NCBI RefSeq assembly: GCF_001753245.1
Contig: NZ_CP017415.1
Span: 124,001 to 188,000 of the forward strand
Source of the DNA: Acidihalobacter yilgarnensis
GTDB taxonomy: Bacteria; Pseudomonadota; Gammaproteobacteria; DSM-5130; Acidihalobacteraceae
Direction of reading: 5' to 3'
DNA: 64,000 bases
A program made the position numbers and the translations under genes. The notes beneath the pieces are model-generated. The model was not told the DNA's origin and searched no databases. It was given only the letters and a program-made list of their open reading frames with translations. Shown here piece after piece: positions 12,311-22,278 of the stretch (the stretch's first letter is position 1; each line of letters starts with the position of its first letter).

Positions 12311-12844
12311 ATGGCTATTCTCGACATACTCCATTTCCCGGATACGCGCTTGCGGACGAAGGCAAAATCGGTCGCGAAGGTGGATGATGCGATTCGGCAA
12401 ACGGTAAAGAATATGTTCGAAACAATGTATGCGGCTCCCGGTATCGGTCTCGCCGCTACCCAGGTCAATATCCACCATCGTATCATCGTGATTGATGTGT
12501 CATCCGATCAGAACGAGCCTTTGTGCCTGATCAATCCGGAATTGGTCGCGCGGGATGGTGAAGAGGAGATGGAAGAGGGCTGCCTGTCGGTTCCGGGTTA
12601 TTACGAGACGGTGCGTCGCGCCGAGCGTATCCGCGTATGCGCGCTCAACGAGGCGGGCGAATCCTTTACGCTGGAGGCAGACGGACTGCTCGCTGTGTGC
12701 ATTCAGCATGAAATCGATCACCTTGATGGCAAGCTGTTTGTTGATTACCTCTCTCCGCTCAAACGTAACCGCATTCGTACCAAACTGGAGAAACAGTCCC
12801 GCCAGGAGGCGCAAACTGCCCGCGAGACCTCGCCGGCGATCTGA
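12311..12844 (+). CDS. def: Peptide deformylase
   Basis: Def removes the formyl group from nascent protein N-termini. The 177 residues contain all three family motifs: [17 protein letters not shown] (metal-ligand Cys) and [11 protein letters not shown] (two metal-ligand His and catalytic Glu). It is divergent from the LysM gene and is followed 157 bases later by fmt, its usual functional partner. Confidence 0.97.
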   Translation: MAILDILHFPDTRLRTKAKSVAKVDDAIRQTVKNMFETMYAAPGIGLAATQVNIHHRIIVIDVSSDQNEPLCLINPELVARDGEEEMEEGCLSVPGYYETVRRAERIRVCALNEAGESFTLEADGLLAVCIQHEIDHLDGKLFVDYLSPLKRNRIRTKLEKQSRQEAQTARETSPAI

Positions 12845-13001
12845 GCCGCCTTCCCCGCCGGAACCGCGTGCCGCAACCGGCACATATTGCGAGAATCATG
12901 ACTTACCTGAATTCCTGTTACGGGTCTGGGGCACTGCGGACATGTCGTCTGGAGTACGCCATGCATGCGGTGGCGCATTCTGTCGCTGGGTCCGATAGAC
13001 G

Positions 13002-13939
13002 ATGAATCCGCTCAAGATCGTCTATGCCGGGACGCCGGCATTTGCCGTGCCTGCATTGCAGGCGCTGGTGTCGGCAGGACATCGAGTGGCAGCCGTCTAC
13101 ACTCAACCGGATCGGCCCTCTGGGCGGGGTCGCCAGTTGCGCCCGAGCGCCGTCAAGGCGGCGGCACAGGCGCTGGGTATACCCGTGCAGCAACCGCTCT
13201 CGCTCCGCGATACCGAAGCGCTGAGTACCCTATCCGCCTATGCGCCGGACATCATGGTCGTGGCCGCTTACGGTTTGATCCTGCCCCAGGCGGTTTTGGA
13301 TCTGCCCCGCTATGGTTGTCTCAATATTCACGCCTCCCTATTGCCGCGCTGGCGTGGGGCGGCGCCGATACAGCGAGCTATCGAAGCAGGTGATGGCGAG
13401 ACGGGCGTTACAATCATGCAGATGGAGGCCGGTCTGGATACGGGGCCCATGTTGGCGCGATTGGCGACCCCCATCCTACCGGAGGACACCGCAGGCAGCC
13501 TTCACGAGCGTTTGGCAGATCTGGGTGCCCAAGCTTTGGTGAAGGTGTTGGCGCCGCTGGTAGCCGGCCGTGTGGAGGCTGAGCCACAAGCCGCCATGCA
13601 GGCCTGTTATGCCCGCAAATTGTCCAAGGAAGAGGCACGAATCGACTGGCGTCGCCCCGCCGTGGAACTCGTGCGCAAGGTGCAGGCCTTCAACCCTTGG
13701 CCGGTTGCCGAAACCGGCTGGGGTGGGCAGCCGCTCAAGCTGTTTGAGGCGCGCGTCGTTGAATATTCGGGTGACGTGCCACCGGGCACGGTACTGGCCG
13801 AATCGCGCGGGGGATCGATGTGGCCGCAGGAGATGGTTTGGTGAGGTTGTTGAGCTTGCAATTACCGGGACGGCGCATTCAGACGGCCGCAGAATTCATC
13901 AACGGAAGAAGCCTGATTGGCCAAACGCTCGCCAGTTAG
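13002..13939 (+). CDS. fmt: Methionyl-tRNA formyltransferase (one-base frameshift in the sequence as given)
   Basis: Fmt formylates Met-tRNA-fMet. Residues 1-270 are in frame and include the start [15 protein letters not shown], the folate-binding/catalytic [17 protein letters not shown] and [15 protein letters not shown]. The frame as read ends early at 13844. Adding one base in the G run at 13809-13813 restores the C-terminal domain, ending [14 protein letters not shown]...GQTLAS at 13939, for 312 residues, the normal length. Fmt is essential or near-essential, so a sequence error is more likely than a real truncation. The restored end overlaps the rsmB start by 23 bases. Confidence 0.9.
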
Positions 13940-15248
13940 GCCAGTCGATCCCCGCGTACTGGCGGTAGAGGTGGTCGATGCGGTTCGTCGACAAGGGCGC
14001 TCGCTGAGTCAGGCCTTGCCTCGTGCCGAGCGGCAATTGGAACCTGGGCCGGCCCGCGCGTTGCTGCGCGAACGGGTTTATGGTCTGCTGCGCTACGCTC
14101 CCAGATTGGATGCTTGGTTGGATGCGCTGGTCACGCAACCATTGCGCGCGCGCGATGCACCGGTTGCACGCCTCATCCAACTCGGGCTTTACGAACTCTT
14201 CTTTCTGCGTACGCCAGATTATGCCGCGGTCAACGAGGCGGTACGTCTTGCCGGGCTGCTGGGTCGGCCGTGGGCGGCGAGGTTGGTCAATGGCGCGTTG
14301 CGTAACGCGCAGCGACGCGAAGCGGAATTGGTCGCGATCGCCGAGCGTGTTGACACGGCGCGCTTCGCTCACCCCGAATGGCTGATCGATCGTGTTCGTG
14401 CGGACTGGCCCGAGGATGCCGAGGCGGTGTTTGCGGCCAATAATGCGCGTGCGCCGATGACGCTGCGTGTGAATCTGGCAATGACGGACGTTTCAGCCTA
14501 TGCCGATCTTTTGCATGGTGCTGGAATTGCCGCGAGCCCAGGTCTTTATGCGCCCGACAGCTTGGTGTTGGCTCAGTCGGTAGATGTCGAAGCGCTACCG
14601 GGGTTCCGGGAGGGGTGGGTTTCGGTGCAGGATGAGGCCGCCCAGCTGGCGGCCGGACTAGTGAATGCATTGCCGGGGCAGCGCGTCCTCGACGCGTGCG
14701 CCGCACCCGGCGGTAAGACCGCCCACCTCATCGAGCGCGCGGGCGGCAAATTAGATGTGACCGCTGTCGAAATCGATCCGGACCGGCTTGTGCGCGTGAG
14801 CGAGACGCTGGAGCGGCTGGGCTTACAAGCGCAGACCCTGGCTGCGGATGCCTGTTTGCCGGAAACATGGTGGGACGGCAAATCCTACGACTGTATCTTG
14901 CTGGATGCGCCCTGCTCGGCGACGGGCGTGATTCGCCGCCATCCTGATATCAAGCTGCTGCGCCGAGCCTCGGATATTGAAGCGACCGTGCTGCGTCAGC
15001 AGGCTTTGCTCGATGCCCTCTGGCCACTGCTGGCGCGTGGCGGTAGGCTTGTCTACGCCACGTGTTCTATCGTGTTGGATGAAAATACGCATGTCGTGGA
15101 TCGTTTCATCCAGACACATGCGGATGCGATTGAGTGGCCGATCGATGCCGACTGGGGTAGAGCTATGGCACGGGGCCGGCAGATCCTTCCGGGGGAAGGC
15201 GGCATGGATGGCTTTTATTATGCCTGTCTGCACAAGGCAGGGACGTGA
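13917..15248 (+). CDS. rsmB: 16S rRNA (cytosine-967-C5)-methyltransferase
   Basis: RsmB (Sun/Fmu, 443 residues) methylates C967 of 16S rRNA. An N-terminal NusB-like RNA-binding domain (residues about 10-135) precedes the SAM methyltransferase domain with motif I LDACAAPGGKTAHL and the two cysteines of m5C enzymes (DAPCSATGVIRRHPD and LVYATCSI). The start is a TTG at 13917 behind GGAAGAAG, inside the end of fmt; no ATG fits the N-terminal domain better. def-fmt-rsmB is the conserved gammaproteobacterial order, and the DUF4390 gene follows with a 4-base overlap. Confidence 0.95.
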   Translation: MAKRSPVRPVDPRVLAVEVVDAVRRQGRSLSQALPRAERQLEPGPARALLRERVYGLLRYAPRLDAWLDALVTQPLRARDAPVARLIQLGLYELFFLRTPDYAAVNEAVRLAGLLGRPWAARLVNGALRNAQRREAELVAIAERVDTARFAHPEWLIDRVRADWPEDAEAVFAANNARAPMTLRVNLAMTDVSAYADLLHGAGIAASPGLYAPDSLVLAQSVDVEALPGFREGWVSVQDEAAQLAAGLVNALPGQRVLDACAAPGGKTAHLIERAGGKLDVTAVEIDPDRLVRVSETLERLGLQAQTLAADACLPETWWDGKSYDCILLDAPCSATGVIRRHPDIKLLRRASDIEATVLRQQALLDALWPLLARGGRLVYATCSIVLDENTHVVDRFIQTHADAIEWPIDADWGRAMARGRQILPGEGGMDGFYYACLHKAGT

Positions 15249-15829
15249 GGCTCACGTCCCTTCGTGCCTGCCTGCGTGGCGTAGGCATGACCCTGGGGCT
15301 GATGGCTTGCACCCTGATCCTACCCGTGGCGCACGCGGATTCCGCCGACTTTGCGATCACGAGCGCGCGTACCTATCAGGTCTACTCGGTGTACTACCTC
15401 GATGCCATCGCCGATATCCCGCTAGATGCCACGCTGCGAAATGCCCTGACCAACGGCGTTAGTGTAGTGATTGCCTACGACGTCCGAGTGGTCCGTAGCC
15501 GAGGTTGGTGGTTCGACGATACCGTGGCCACCCTGACCCAGCGTTACCGTTTGCGTTATCACGCCCTATCTCGACGTTACCTGGTGGACAACCTCAATAC
15601 CGGGATTTCGCGCAGCTTTTCCAGGCTTGGCGAGGCGCAGGCCGACATTGCAAGGCTCCAGCGTCTGCCCTTGCTCGATCAGACCTTGCTGGGTAAGGGC
15701 CAGCGCTACGAGGTCGACCTCAAGGTGCGGGTGGATACTGGCGACTATCCGTTGCCCCTGCGCGTACGCGCGTTTCTAGAGGGCGCTTGGCGCCCGTCGA
15801 GCGCTTGGTACCGATGCCCCTTGACGTGA
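15245..15829 (+). CDS. DUF4390 exported protein
   Basis: 194 residues with a cleavable signal peptide ending near AHADS, then a beta-rich domain matching the DUF4390 family that is found between rsmB and ntrY-like kinases in many beta- and gammaproteobacteria. No catalytic motif is evident. The position immediately before the membrane sensor kinase suggests a periplasmic partner of that kinase, but this is inference from conserved neighbourhood only. Confidence 0.85.
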   Translation: MRLTSLRACLRGVGMTLGLMACTLILPVAHADSADFAITSARTYQVYSVYYLDAIADIPLDATLRNALTNGVSVVIAYDVRVVRSRGWWFDDTVATLTQRYRLRYHALSRRYLVDNLNTGISRSFSRLGEAQADIARLQRLPLLDQTLLGKGQRYEVDLKVRVDTGDYPLPLRVRAFLEGAWRPSSAWYRCPLT

Positions 15830-18018
15830 GGCGGCTGACCAACCGCGCCTGGCCTGCGGTGCTGCTGATCACTTTGACCTTGCTTTCGGTGCTGGCGATG
15901 TCTGGCGCGGTGGAGAATTCCGCAAGATTCAGCCGTCACTACATCTGGTTGCTGGTATTCAACACCGTTGTGATGCTGGCGTTGGCGACGCTGATTGCCG
16001 CTAACCTATATTGGGCGGTACGCCAAGCGAGGCACCAAGAGCCTGGGGCACGACTGACACTGCACCTGGTGCTGTTGTTCATTCTGATCGCACTGGTGCC
16101 GGTTTCGGTCGTGTATTTTTTCTCAATAAGATTTCTCGATCAGGGGATCGACAGTTGGTTTGACGTGCGCATCGAGCGCGCATTGGGCGATGCCCTCGAC
16201 CTCGGACGTGGCGCGCTCAATGATCGCATGCATGACCTGCAACGCCAGACACGAAATGCCGCTGTGGGATTGTCCGGCGCTTCAGATTTGAAGCTCCCGG
16301 TAGCCTTGGTGAGTTTGCGTGCTCAGTTGCAGGCCAGCGAAGTAGCGGTGTTCGGTGCGGATGACCATATCATCGCGGCGAGTACCGACCCGCCTGGTCG
16401 CGTGGTACCCGATCTGCCACCGGCAGATGCCCTGCGACATTATCGGCGGGATCATCGCTATGTGGGGCTGGAGCCCGAGGGGGGGCACCGCCTGCAGATA
16501 CGCGTCCTGGTAGCGATCCCGGCGCCGCCGGGATCGGTCGAGGCGTTGCAGCCACCACGTATGCTCCAGGCCGTGTTTCAGGTGCCGGGACGTATTAGTG
16601 AATTGGCCTCCCAGGTGCAGGATACCTACGATCATTATCAGGAACTGACCTTCCTGCGTACGCCGCTCAAGCAGAGCTTTGTGCTGACCTTGTCCCTGGT
16701 CCTGATGCTCTCGGTCCTGGCGGCGGTGTGGGCCGCGCTTTACTCCGCACGCCGCGTAGTACAGCCCATTCGCCGCTTGATCGATGCCATTCGCCGTGTG
16801 GCGGGTGGCGACCTTCAGGCCAAATTACCGCTGACGCGGGGCGATGAGTTAGGCCTGGTCGCTCGCTCCTTCAATGAAATGACGGCACGATTGTTGAGCG
16901 GTCATGAAGAGACGGAGCGGGGACGCCGCCAGTTGGAGCGTCAGCGGCGGTATTTGCAAACGGTGCTGGAGCATTTGTCATCCGGTGTGCTGACCATCGA
17001 TCGTAACGGTGTGCTACGCACCGCCAATGCCGCCGCCGACCACATCTTGGAAACCTCGCTGGACCCCTTTCACGGCCGGCGCCTCGCAGATCTCGGTAGC
17101 AATACCCACTTGATTTATCGCTTGTATCAGGCCATCGCGGAGCGGCTCATCGAGTCGGCTGATTCCTGGGAGCAGGAAGTTGAGTTGTTCGGCGAGAATG
17201 GGCGCAAGATATTGATTTGTCGGGGTGCGCGCCTGCCGGAGCAGCCTGGCGAGGGGAGTATCGGCGGCGGTAGCGTCATCGTGTTCGATGATATCACCGC
17301 GTTGATCCGTGCCCAGCGCGATGCGGCATGGGGTGAGGTGGCTCGGCGCTTAGCGCATGAAGTACGCAATCCGCTGACGCCGATACAGCTCTCGGCTGAA
17401 CGACTGCGGCGTAAATTGCTGCCGCACGTGAATGCCAGCGATGCGCGTATGCTGGAGCGCTCCACCGACACGATCGTGCAGCAGGTGGAAAGCATGAAGC
17501 AATTGGTCAATGCCTTCAGTGACTATGCGCGGGCGCCGGTGATGCAGCTCAGCGAGGTCGATTTCAACGCAGCAGTGGCCGAAGTCATTGAGTTATACGG
17601 GGCTCATCCAGGGATTTCGCTAGTGTTTTCTCCGGCGGATAGCGTCGGTCTGTTATATGCCGATCCGGGGCGTTTGCGACAATTACTGCACAATTTGATC
17701 AAGAATGCGGTGGAAGCGGTCAAGGACAGGGTGCACGGCGAGGTTCATGTGGAAACCAGCGTGACGGAGCGGGCGGATCAGCCCTTCGTGGAGCTGAGGA
17801 TCAGCGATAACGGGGATGGCATACCCGAGCCACTTCGCGGCCAGATTTTCGAGCCGTACGTTAGCGGCAAGGCGGGCGGCAGTGGCTTGGGTCTTGCGGT
17901 GGTCAAGAAGATCGTCGAAGAGCATAACGGGCTGGTCTGGGCCGAACCGCGCGACGGCAATGGAACCTGTCTGGTCGTACGATTGCCGCGCTGGCGCGCG
18001 GCGACGGGGGTGGTATGA
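15814..18018 (+). CDS. ntrY: NtrY-like membrane sensor histidine kinase
   Basis: About 734 residues from the ATG at 15814; a TTG at 15787 would add nine. Order: transmembrane helices near the N-terminus, an extracytoplasmic sensor region, another membrane helix (about residues 285-305), a HAMP segment, a PAS domain, HisKA with the phosphoacceptor in RRLAHEVRNPLTPIQ, and HATPase_c (ISDNGDGIPEP, GSGLGLAVVKKI). This is the layout of NtrY, which with NtrX is linked to nitrogen or redox control in proteobacteria. The gene overlaps the DUF4390 stop and the ntrX start (ATGA). Confidence 0.9.
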   Translation: MPLDVRRLTNRAWPAVLLITLTLLSVLAMSGAVENSARFSRHYIWLLVFNTVVMLALATLIAANLYWAVRQARHQEPGARLTLHLVLLFILIALVPVSVVYFFSIRFLDQGIDSWFDVRIERALGDALDLGRGALNDRMHDLQRQTRNAAVGLSGASDLKLPVALVSLRAQLQASEVAVFGADDHIIAASTDPPGRVVPDLPPADALRHYRRDHRYVGLEPEGGHRLQIRVLVAIPAPPGSVEALQPPRMLQAVFQVPGRISELASQVQDTYDHYQELTFLRTPLKQSFVLTLSLVLMLSVLAAVWAALYSARRVVQPIRRLIDAIRRVAGGDLQAKLPLTRGDELGLVARSFNEMTARLLSGHEETERGRRQLERQRRYLQTVLEHLSSGVLTIDRNGVLRTANAAADHILETSLDPFHGRRLADLGSNTHLIYRLYQAIAERLIESADSWEQEVELFGENGRKILICRGARLPEQPGEGSIGGGSVIVFDDITALIRAQRDAAWGEVARRLAHEVRNPLTPIQLSAERLRRKLLPHVNASDARMLERSTDTIVQQVESMKQLVNAFSDYARAPVMQLSEVDFNAAVAEVIELYGAHPGISLVFSPADSVGLLYADPGRLRQLLHNLIKNAVEAVKDRVHGEVHVETSVTERADQPFVELRISDNGDGIPEPLRGQIFEPYVSGKAGGSGLGLAVVKKIVEEHNGLVWAEPRDGNGTCLVVRLPRWRAATGVV

Positions 18019-19382
18019 GCGGCGAACGTATTCTGGTGGTCGACGACGAACCGGACATCCGGCGTTTGTTACAGGAAATTCTCGAGGATGAAGGTTACGC
18101 GGTGGTGGTGGCAGCCAATGCTGCGCAGGCGCGTGCATCGATCCGCCGTCAGGTACCTGACTTGGTGTTGCTCGACATCTGGATGCCGGAAGAGGACGGC
18201 GTCACGCTTCTTAAGTCTTGGAATGCGGAAAAACATGCGCCCTTCGTGGTCATCATGATGTCCGGCCACGGTACCGTGGAGACCGCTGTGGAGGCTACCC
18301 GTCAGGGGGCGCTCGATTACATTGAAAAACCCATTTCGCTGACCCGGTTGCTGATGACTGTACGTCGAGGCCTGGATATGGGGCGTGCTGGTCGCCAGAT
18401 GCCACCCGCCGGCGCCTCGCGCGAGCGGGCCCCGCAGCTCGTTGGGTCAAGTGCAGCCATGCGGGCACTGAGGGCACGGGTCGAGCTGCTTGCGCCTCGC
18501 CATGAGCCAGTACTCGCCGTGGGTGAGCCGGGTGCGGGGAGGACGACGTTGCTGCGCGTCCTACATGGTTCAGGGCCAAGGCCCGGCGGGCCGTTGGCGG
18601 ACCTGACCGAGCCGGTCTGGGCCGAACGTTTTGAGGCCAGCCTGGAGACGGACGGGCCGAGCGATTTTCTCGATCTCCTGCAGGCCGCCGAGGGTGGGAG
18701 CCTTTATCTTGGCGAACTGTCGCGCCTGACGCTGGATCAACAGGAGCGCATGTGTGAGCTGCTCGATCAGCCGGCAGTCCAGGCGCAGGGCGTGCGCTTG
18801 TTGGCGAGCCTGTTGGGGCCGGAGGGTCTTGACGATGTTGTGGCGCGTGGTCGGATGCTTGGAGATCTCGCAGCACATTTTCGCGTTGGACAGGTCCGAG
18901 TGCCGCCCCTGCGCGAACATGTCGAGGACGTCCCGGAGTTGCTGCAGTATCATACCGACCGCCTGCATCAGGACGAGGGATTGAGTTACCGGCATTTCAC
19001 CGTTGCCTCGCAGAATTTCCTACGCTATCACCACTGGCCTGGCAATGTGGCAGAGTTGAGGGCTCTGGTACGACTGGTGCTGGCGACGGGGCAGACTACG
19101 GAGGTCGAGCCGAGCGAGGCGGAGGATGCCCTGCGGAGCCTGCGCTTGCAGGCGGATCGAGCCCTGAGCGATGTGCCGCCCGGTTACGGCGAGTTGTTCG
19201 AATTGTCGCTCAAGGATGCGCGCGAACGTTTTGAGCGCGCTTATCTGGTCCACTGGCTGGCGGAAATGGGCGGTAACATTTCGCGTCTGGCCGAGCACGC
19301 GGGCGTCGAGCGCACGCACCTGTACCGCAAGCTGAGGGCGTTGGGCATCGAGCCGCGCAAAGAACGGCGAAAACGCCCATGA
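18015..19382 (+). CDS. ntrX: NtrX-like response regulator with degenerate AAA+ domain
   Basis: 455 residues: an intact receiver domain (VVDDEPD acidic pair, phosphoacceptor in LVLLDIWMPEEDG, K in YIEKPIS), a central AAA+ domain, and a C-terminal Fis-type helix-turn-helix (NISRLAEHAGVERTHLYRKL). The AAA+ part looks catalytically damaged: Walker A reads GEPGAGRTTL (Arg in place of the usual Lys), Walker B reads GGSLYLGEL where GGTLFLDEI is expected, and the GAFTGA loop that contacts sigma54 is missing. It may therefore regulate without sigma54 remodelling. It is translated with its kinase and followed 16 bases later by trkA. Confidence 0.9.
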   Translation: MSGERILVVDDEPDIRRLLQEILEDEGYAVVVAANAAQARASIRRQVPDLVLLDIWMPEEDGVTLLKSWNAEKHAPFVVIMMSGHGTVETAVEATRQGALDYIEKPISLTRLLMTVRRGLDMGRAGRQMPPAGASRERAPQLVGSSAAMRALRARVELLAPRHEPVLAVGEPGAGRTTLLRVLHGSGPRPGGPLADLTEPVWAERFEASLETDGPSDFLDLLQAAEGGSLYLGELSRLTLDQQERMCELLDQPAVQAQGVRLLASLLGPEGLDDVVARGRMLGDLAAHFRVGQVRVPPLREHVEDVPELLQYHTDRLHQDEGLSYRHFTVASQNFLRYHHWPGNVAELRALVRLVLATGQTTEVEPSEAEDALRSLRLQADRALSDVPPGYGELFELSLKDARERFERAYLVHWLAEMGGNISRLAEHAGVERTHLYRKLRALGIEPRKERRKRP

Positions 19383-19398
19383 GGGATAAGAAGCAATC

Positions 19399-20772
19399 AT
19401 GAAAATCATCGTGCTCGGCGCCGGACAGGTCGGCGGTTCGCTGTCGCACCACTTGGCCAAGGAGGCCAACGACATCACGCTGGTCGATACTCGGGCCGAC
19501 ATACTGCATGAGTTGCAGGATCGTCTCGATTTACGCACCGTGGTGGGCCATGGTTCACATCCCGACGTGCTTGAGCAGGCGGGCGCGCGCGACGCCGACA
19601 TGATCGTGGCGGTGACCAACAGCGACGAGACCAACATGGTCGCCTGCCAGATTGCCTATACCTTGTTCCGTACGCCGACCAAGATCGCACGCGTACGCGC
19701 CAACGAGTATCTCGCCTATACCAGCCTGTTCGCGCAGGAGGCACTGCCGATCGATGTGCTGATCAGCCCAGAGGAGCTGGTGACCAATTATGTACAGCGA
19801 TTGATCGAACACCCCGGCGCGCTACAGGTCCTGGATTTTGCCGACGGTAAGGTATCGCTGGTCGCAGTGCGCGCCTACTACGGTGGCCCACTGGTCGGCA
19901 ACGAGCTGCGTACGCTGGCTGAGCATATGCCCGGTATTCAGACACGCGTAGCCGCGATTTTCCGCCGTGACAAACCGATTCTGCCGCAGGGCGATACGAT
20001 CATCGAGGCCGACGACGAGGTTTTTTTCATTGCCGCCAAGAAAAACATCCGTGCCATCACCAGCGAACTGCGCAAGCTGGACAAGTCCTATAAGCGCATC
20101 GTGCTCGCCGGCGGCGGCAACATCGGCAAGCGCGTAGCCGAGCGTCTAGAGGCGCGCTATCAGGTGAAGATCATCGAGCATAACGCGGGCCGTGCCCGTT
20201 ATCTTTCCGAGACCTTGGACAAGGCGATGGTGCTGCGCGGCGATGCCGCCGACGAAGAGCTGCTGCTCGAAGAGAATATCGAGGCCACCGATGTATTCTG
20301 CGCCCTGACCAACGACGATGAGGCGAATATCCTGTCCGCGATGCTGGCCAAGCGCTTGGGCGCGCGCAAGGTGATGGCGCTGATTAACCGCCCGGCGTAT
20401 GTCGATCTGGTCGAGAGCGGCATCATCGACGTGGCCATCTCGCCACAGCAGGTCACGCTGGGCGCATTGCTCGCGCACGTGCGGCGGGGCGATGTGGTGG
20501 CCGTTCACTCGCTGCGCCGCGGTGCGGCCGAGGCCATCGAGGCCGTGGCGCATGGGGATCGACGCACCTCGCGGGTGGTGGGGCGTCGTGTCGACGAGAT
20601 CAAGCTGCCCAGGGGTACGACCATTGGCGCCGTGGTGCGCGGCGACGAGGTGCTGGTGGCCCACGGCGAGACGATCATCGAGGCGGAGGACCATGTCATC
20701 CTGTTCCTGGTCGATCGTTCGCGGATCACCGATGTCGAGCGGTTGTTCCAGGTCGACGTGACCTTCCTCTGA
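19399..20772 (+). CDS. trkA: Trk potassium uptake system NAD-binding regulator TrkA
   Basis: TrkA (457 residues) is the cytoplasmic ring protein that gates the TrkH potassium channel. It carries two RCK units: Rossmann loops GAGQVGGSL at the start and [11 protein letters not shown] in the middle, each followed by a TrkA_C domain. It lies between ntrX and two trkH genes, a common order, with ntrYX probably in the same transcript. Length matches E. coli TrkA (458). Confidence 0.96.
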   Translation: MKIIVLGAGQVGGSLSHHLAKEANDITLVDTRADILHELQDRLDLRTVVGHGSHPDVLEQAGARDADMIVAVTNSDETNMVACQIAYTLFRTPTKIARVRANEYLAYTSLFAQEALPIDVLISPEELVTNYVQRLIEHPGALQVLDFADGKVSLVAVRAYYGGPLVGNELRTLAEHMPGIQTRVAAIFRRDKPILPQGDTIIEADDEVFFIAAKKNIRAITSELRKLDKSYKRIVLAGGGNIGKRVAERLEARYQVKIIEHNAGRARYLSETLDKAMVLRGDAADEELLLEENIEATDVFCALTNDDEANILSAMLAKRLGARKVMALINRPAYVDLVESGIIDVAISPQQVTLGALLAHVRRGDVVAVHSLRRGAAEAIEAVAHGDRRTSRVVGRRVDEIKLPRGTTIGAVVRGDEVLVAHGETIIEAEDHVILFLVDRSRITDVERLFQVDVTFL

Positions 20773-20820
20773 TCTGCCTGCGGCGATCCTTCGTCGCGTC
20801 AAACGGAAACGGGAAGCTGC

Positions 20821-22272
20821 ATGCAACCACGCGTCATTCAACGCATTCTTGGCCTGCTGTTGCTGGTGTTCAGCTTCACGCTGTTGCCGCCGGCCGGTGT
20901 GGGATTGATCTACGGCGACGTAGCTATCCGCCCGTTTATCGAGGCCTTCCTGATCACTGCGGCCACGGGGTTCGCGTTGTGGTGGCCGGTACGTCGCGAG
21001 CGGCGCGACCTGCGGCTGCGCGACGGATTCCTGGTGGCCGTATCCTTCTGGCTGGTGCTGGGTCTGTTCGGTGCGATACCGCTGGCGCTCGCGTCGGCGC
21101 CGCACTTGTCGATTACCGATGCGGTGTTCGAGTCCATGTCTGGCCTGACGACGACCGGCGCAACCGTGATCGTCGGTCTGGACGAGCTACCCAAGTCCAT
21201 TCTGTTCTACCGTCAGGAGCTACAGTGGCTGGGTGGCATGGGTATCATCGTGCTGGCGGTCGCAGTTCTGCCGATGCTCGGAGTCGGCGGCATGCAGCTC
21301 TATCGCGCCGAAACCCCCGGGCCGATCAAGGACGCCAAGCTGACCCCGCGCATCGCCGAAACGGCCAAGGCGTTGTGGTACATCTATCTGGGCTTAACCG
21401 TGTCCTGCGCCGTGGCTTACTGGCTTGCCGGCATGGACGTGTTCGATGCCATTGCGCAGAGTTTTTCGACGGTATCGATCGGCGGGTTTTCAACCCATGA
21501 CGCGAGTCTCGGCTATTTCCGTAGCCCGGAGATCGAGGGCGTTGCCATCGTCTTCATGCTCCTGGCTGGCGCCAATTTCGGTTTGCACTTCGTGGCCCTA
21601 CGGCGCATGAGCCTGCGCCCCTACTGGCAGGACGCCGAGTTTCGGACCTATTTCGGTATTCTCGCCGCGTTGGCCGCGATCACCATCGGCTATCTGTACA
21701 TCATGGGTCACTACACGCATTTTGGCACCGATTTTCGGCAGGGCCTGTTTCAGGCAGTCTCCATCGGCACGACGACGGGATTCACCACGGCCGCCTATCA
21801 CCATTGGCCGGGTTTTCTACCCGCCCTGCTCATATTTGCAAGCTTCATCGGCGGTTGCGCCGGATCGGCAGGCGGCGGAATCAAGGTGGTGCGTTTCCTG
21901 CTGCTGTTCAAGCAGGGCGTACGAGAGCTCATGCGCTTGGTGCATCCCAGTGGCCAGTTCGCGGTGAAGATCGGCCGCCGCCCGGTCGATGACCGAGTGA
22001 TCGATGCGGTCTGGGGTTTCTTCGCGGCCTATGTCGCAACCTTCAGTGTCTTCATGTTGTTGCTGATGGCCACAGGCCTCGATCAGGTCACGGCCTTCTC
22101 CGCCGTGGCCGCCTGCATGAACAACCTGGGGCCAGGATTGGGCGCGGTCGGCGACAACTATGCGCAGCTCAACCCATATGCGAAGTGGGTGTTGAGCATG
22201 GCCATGTTGTTCGGTCGCCTCGAAATATTCACGCCGCTGGTATTGTTTACACCGGGTTTCTGGCGGCGCTGA
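20821..22272 (+). CDS. trkH: Trk potassium transporter TrkH (first copy)
   Basis: A 483-residue membrane protein with four pore-loop repeats of the TrkH/KtrB superfamily. The four filter glycine sites can be seen in order as TTTGATV, STVSIGGFST, GTTTGFTTA and CMNNLGPGLG. It conducts K+ under TrkA control. It follows trkA by 48 bases and precedes a second, diverged trkH by six bases. Confidence 0.95.
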   Translation: MQPRVIQRILGLLLLVFSFTLLPPAGVGLIYGDVAIRPFIEAFLITAATGFALWWPVRRERRDLRLRDGFLVAVSFWLVLGLFGAIPLALASAPHLSITDAVFESMSGLTTTGATVIVGLDELPKSILFYRQELQWLGGMGIIVLAVAVLPMLGVGGMQLYRAETPGPIKDAKLTPRIAETAKALWYIYLGLTVSCAVAYWLAGMDVFDAIAQSFSTVSIGGFSTHDASLGYFRSPEIEGVAIVFMLLAGANFGLHFVALRRMSLRPYWQDAEFRTYFGILAALAAITIGYLYIMGHYTHFGTDFRQGLFQAVSIGTTTGFTTAAYHHWPGFLPALLIFASFIGGCAGSAGGGIKVVRFLLLFKQGVRELMRLVHPSGQFAVKIGRRPVDDRVIDAVWGFFAAYVATFSVFMLLLMATGLDQVTAFSAVAACMNNLGPGLGAVGDNYAQLNPYAKWVLSMAMLFGRLEIFTPLVLFTPGFWRR

Positions 22273-22278
22273 CGGCCC

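Noticed and set aside
20146-21105. A 319-codon minus-strand open frame across trkA and trkH
   Set aside because: Low-complexity Arg/Gln/His composition and full overlap with two confident genes.
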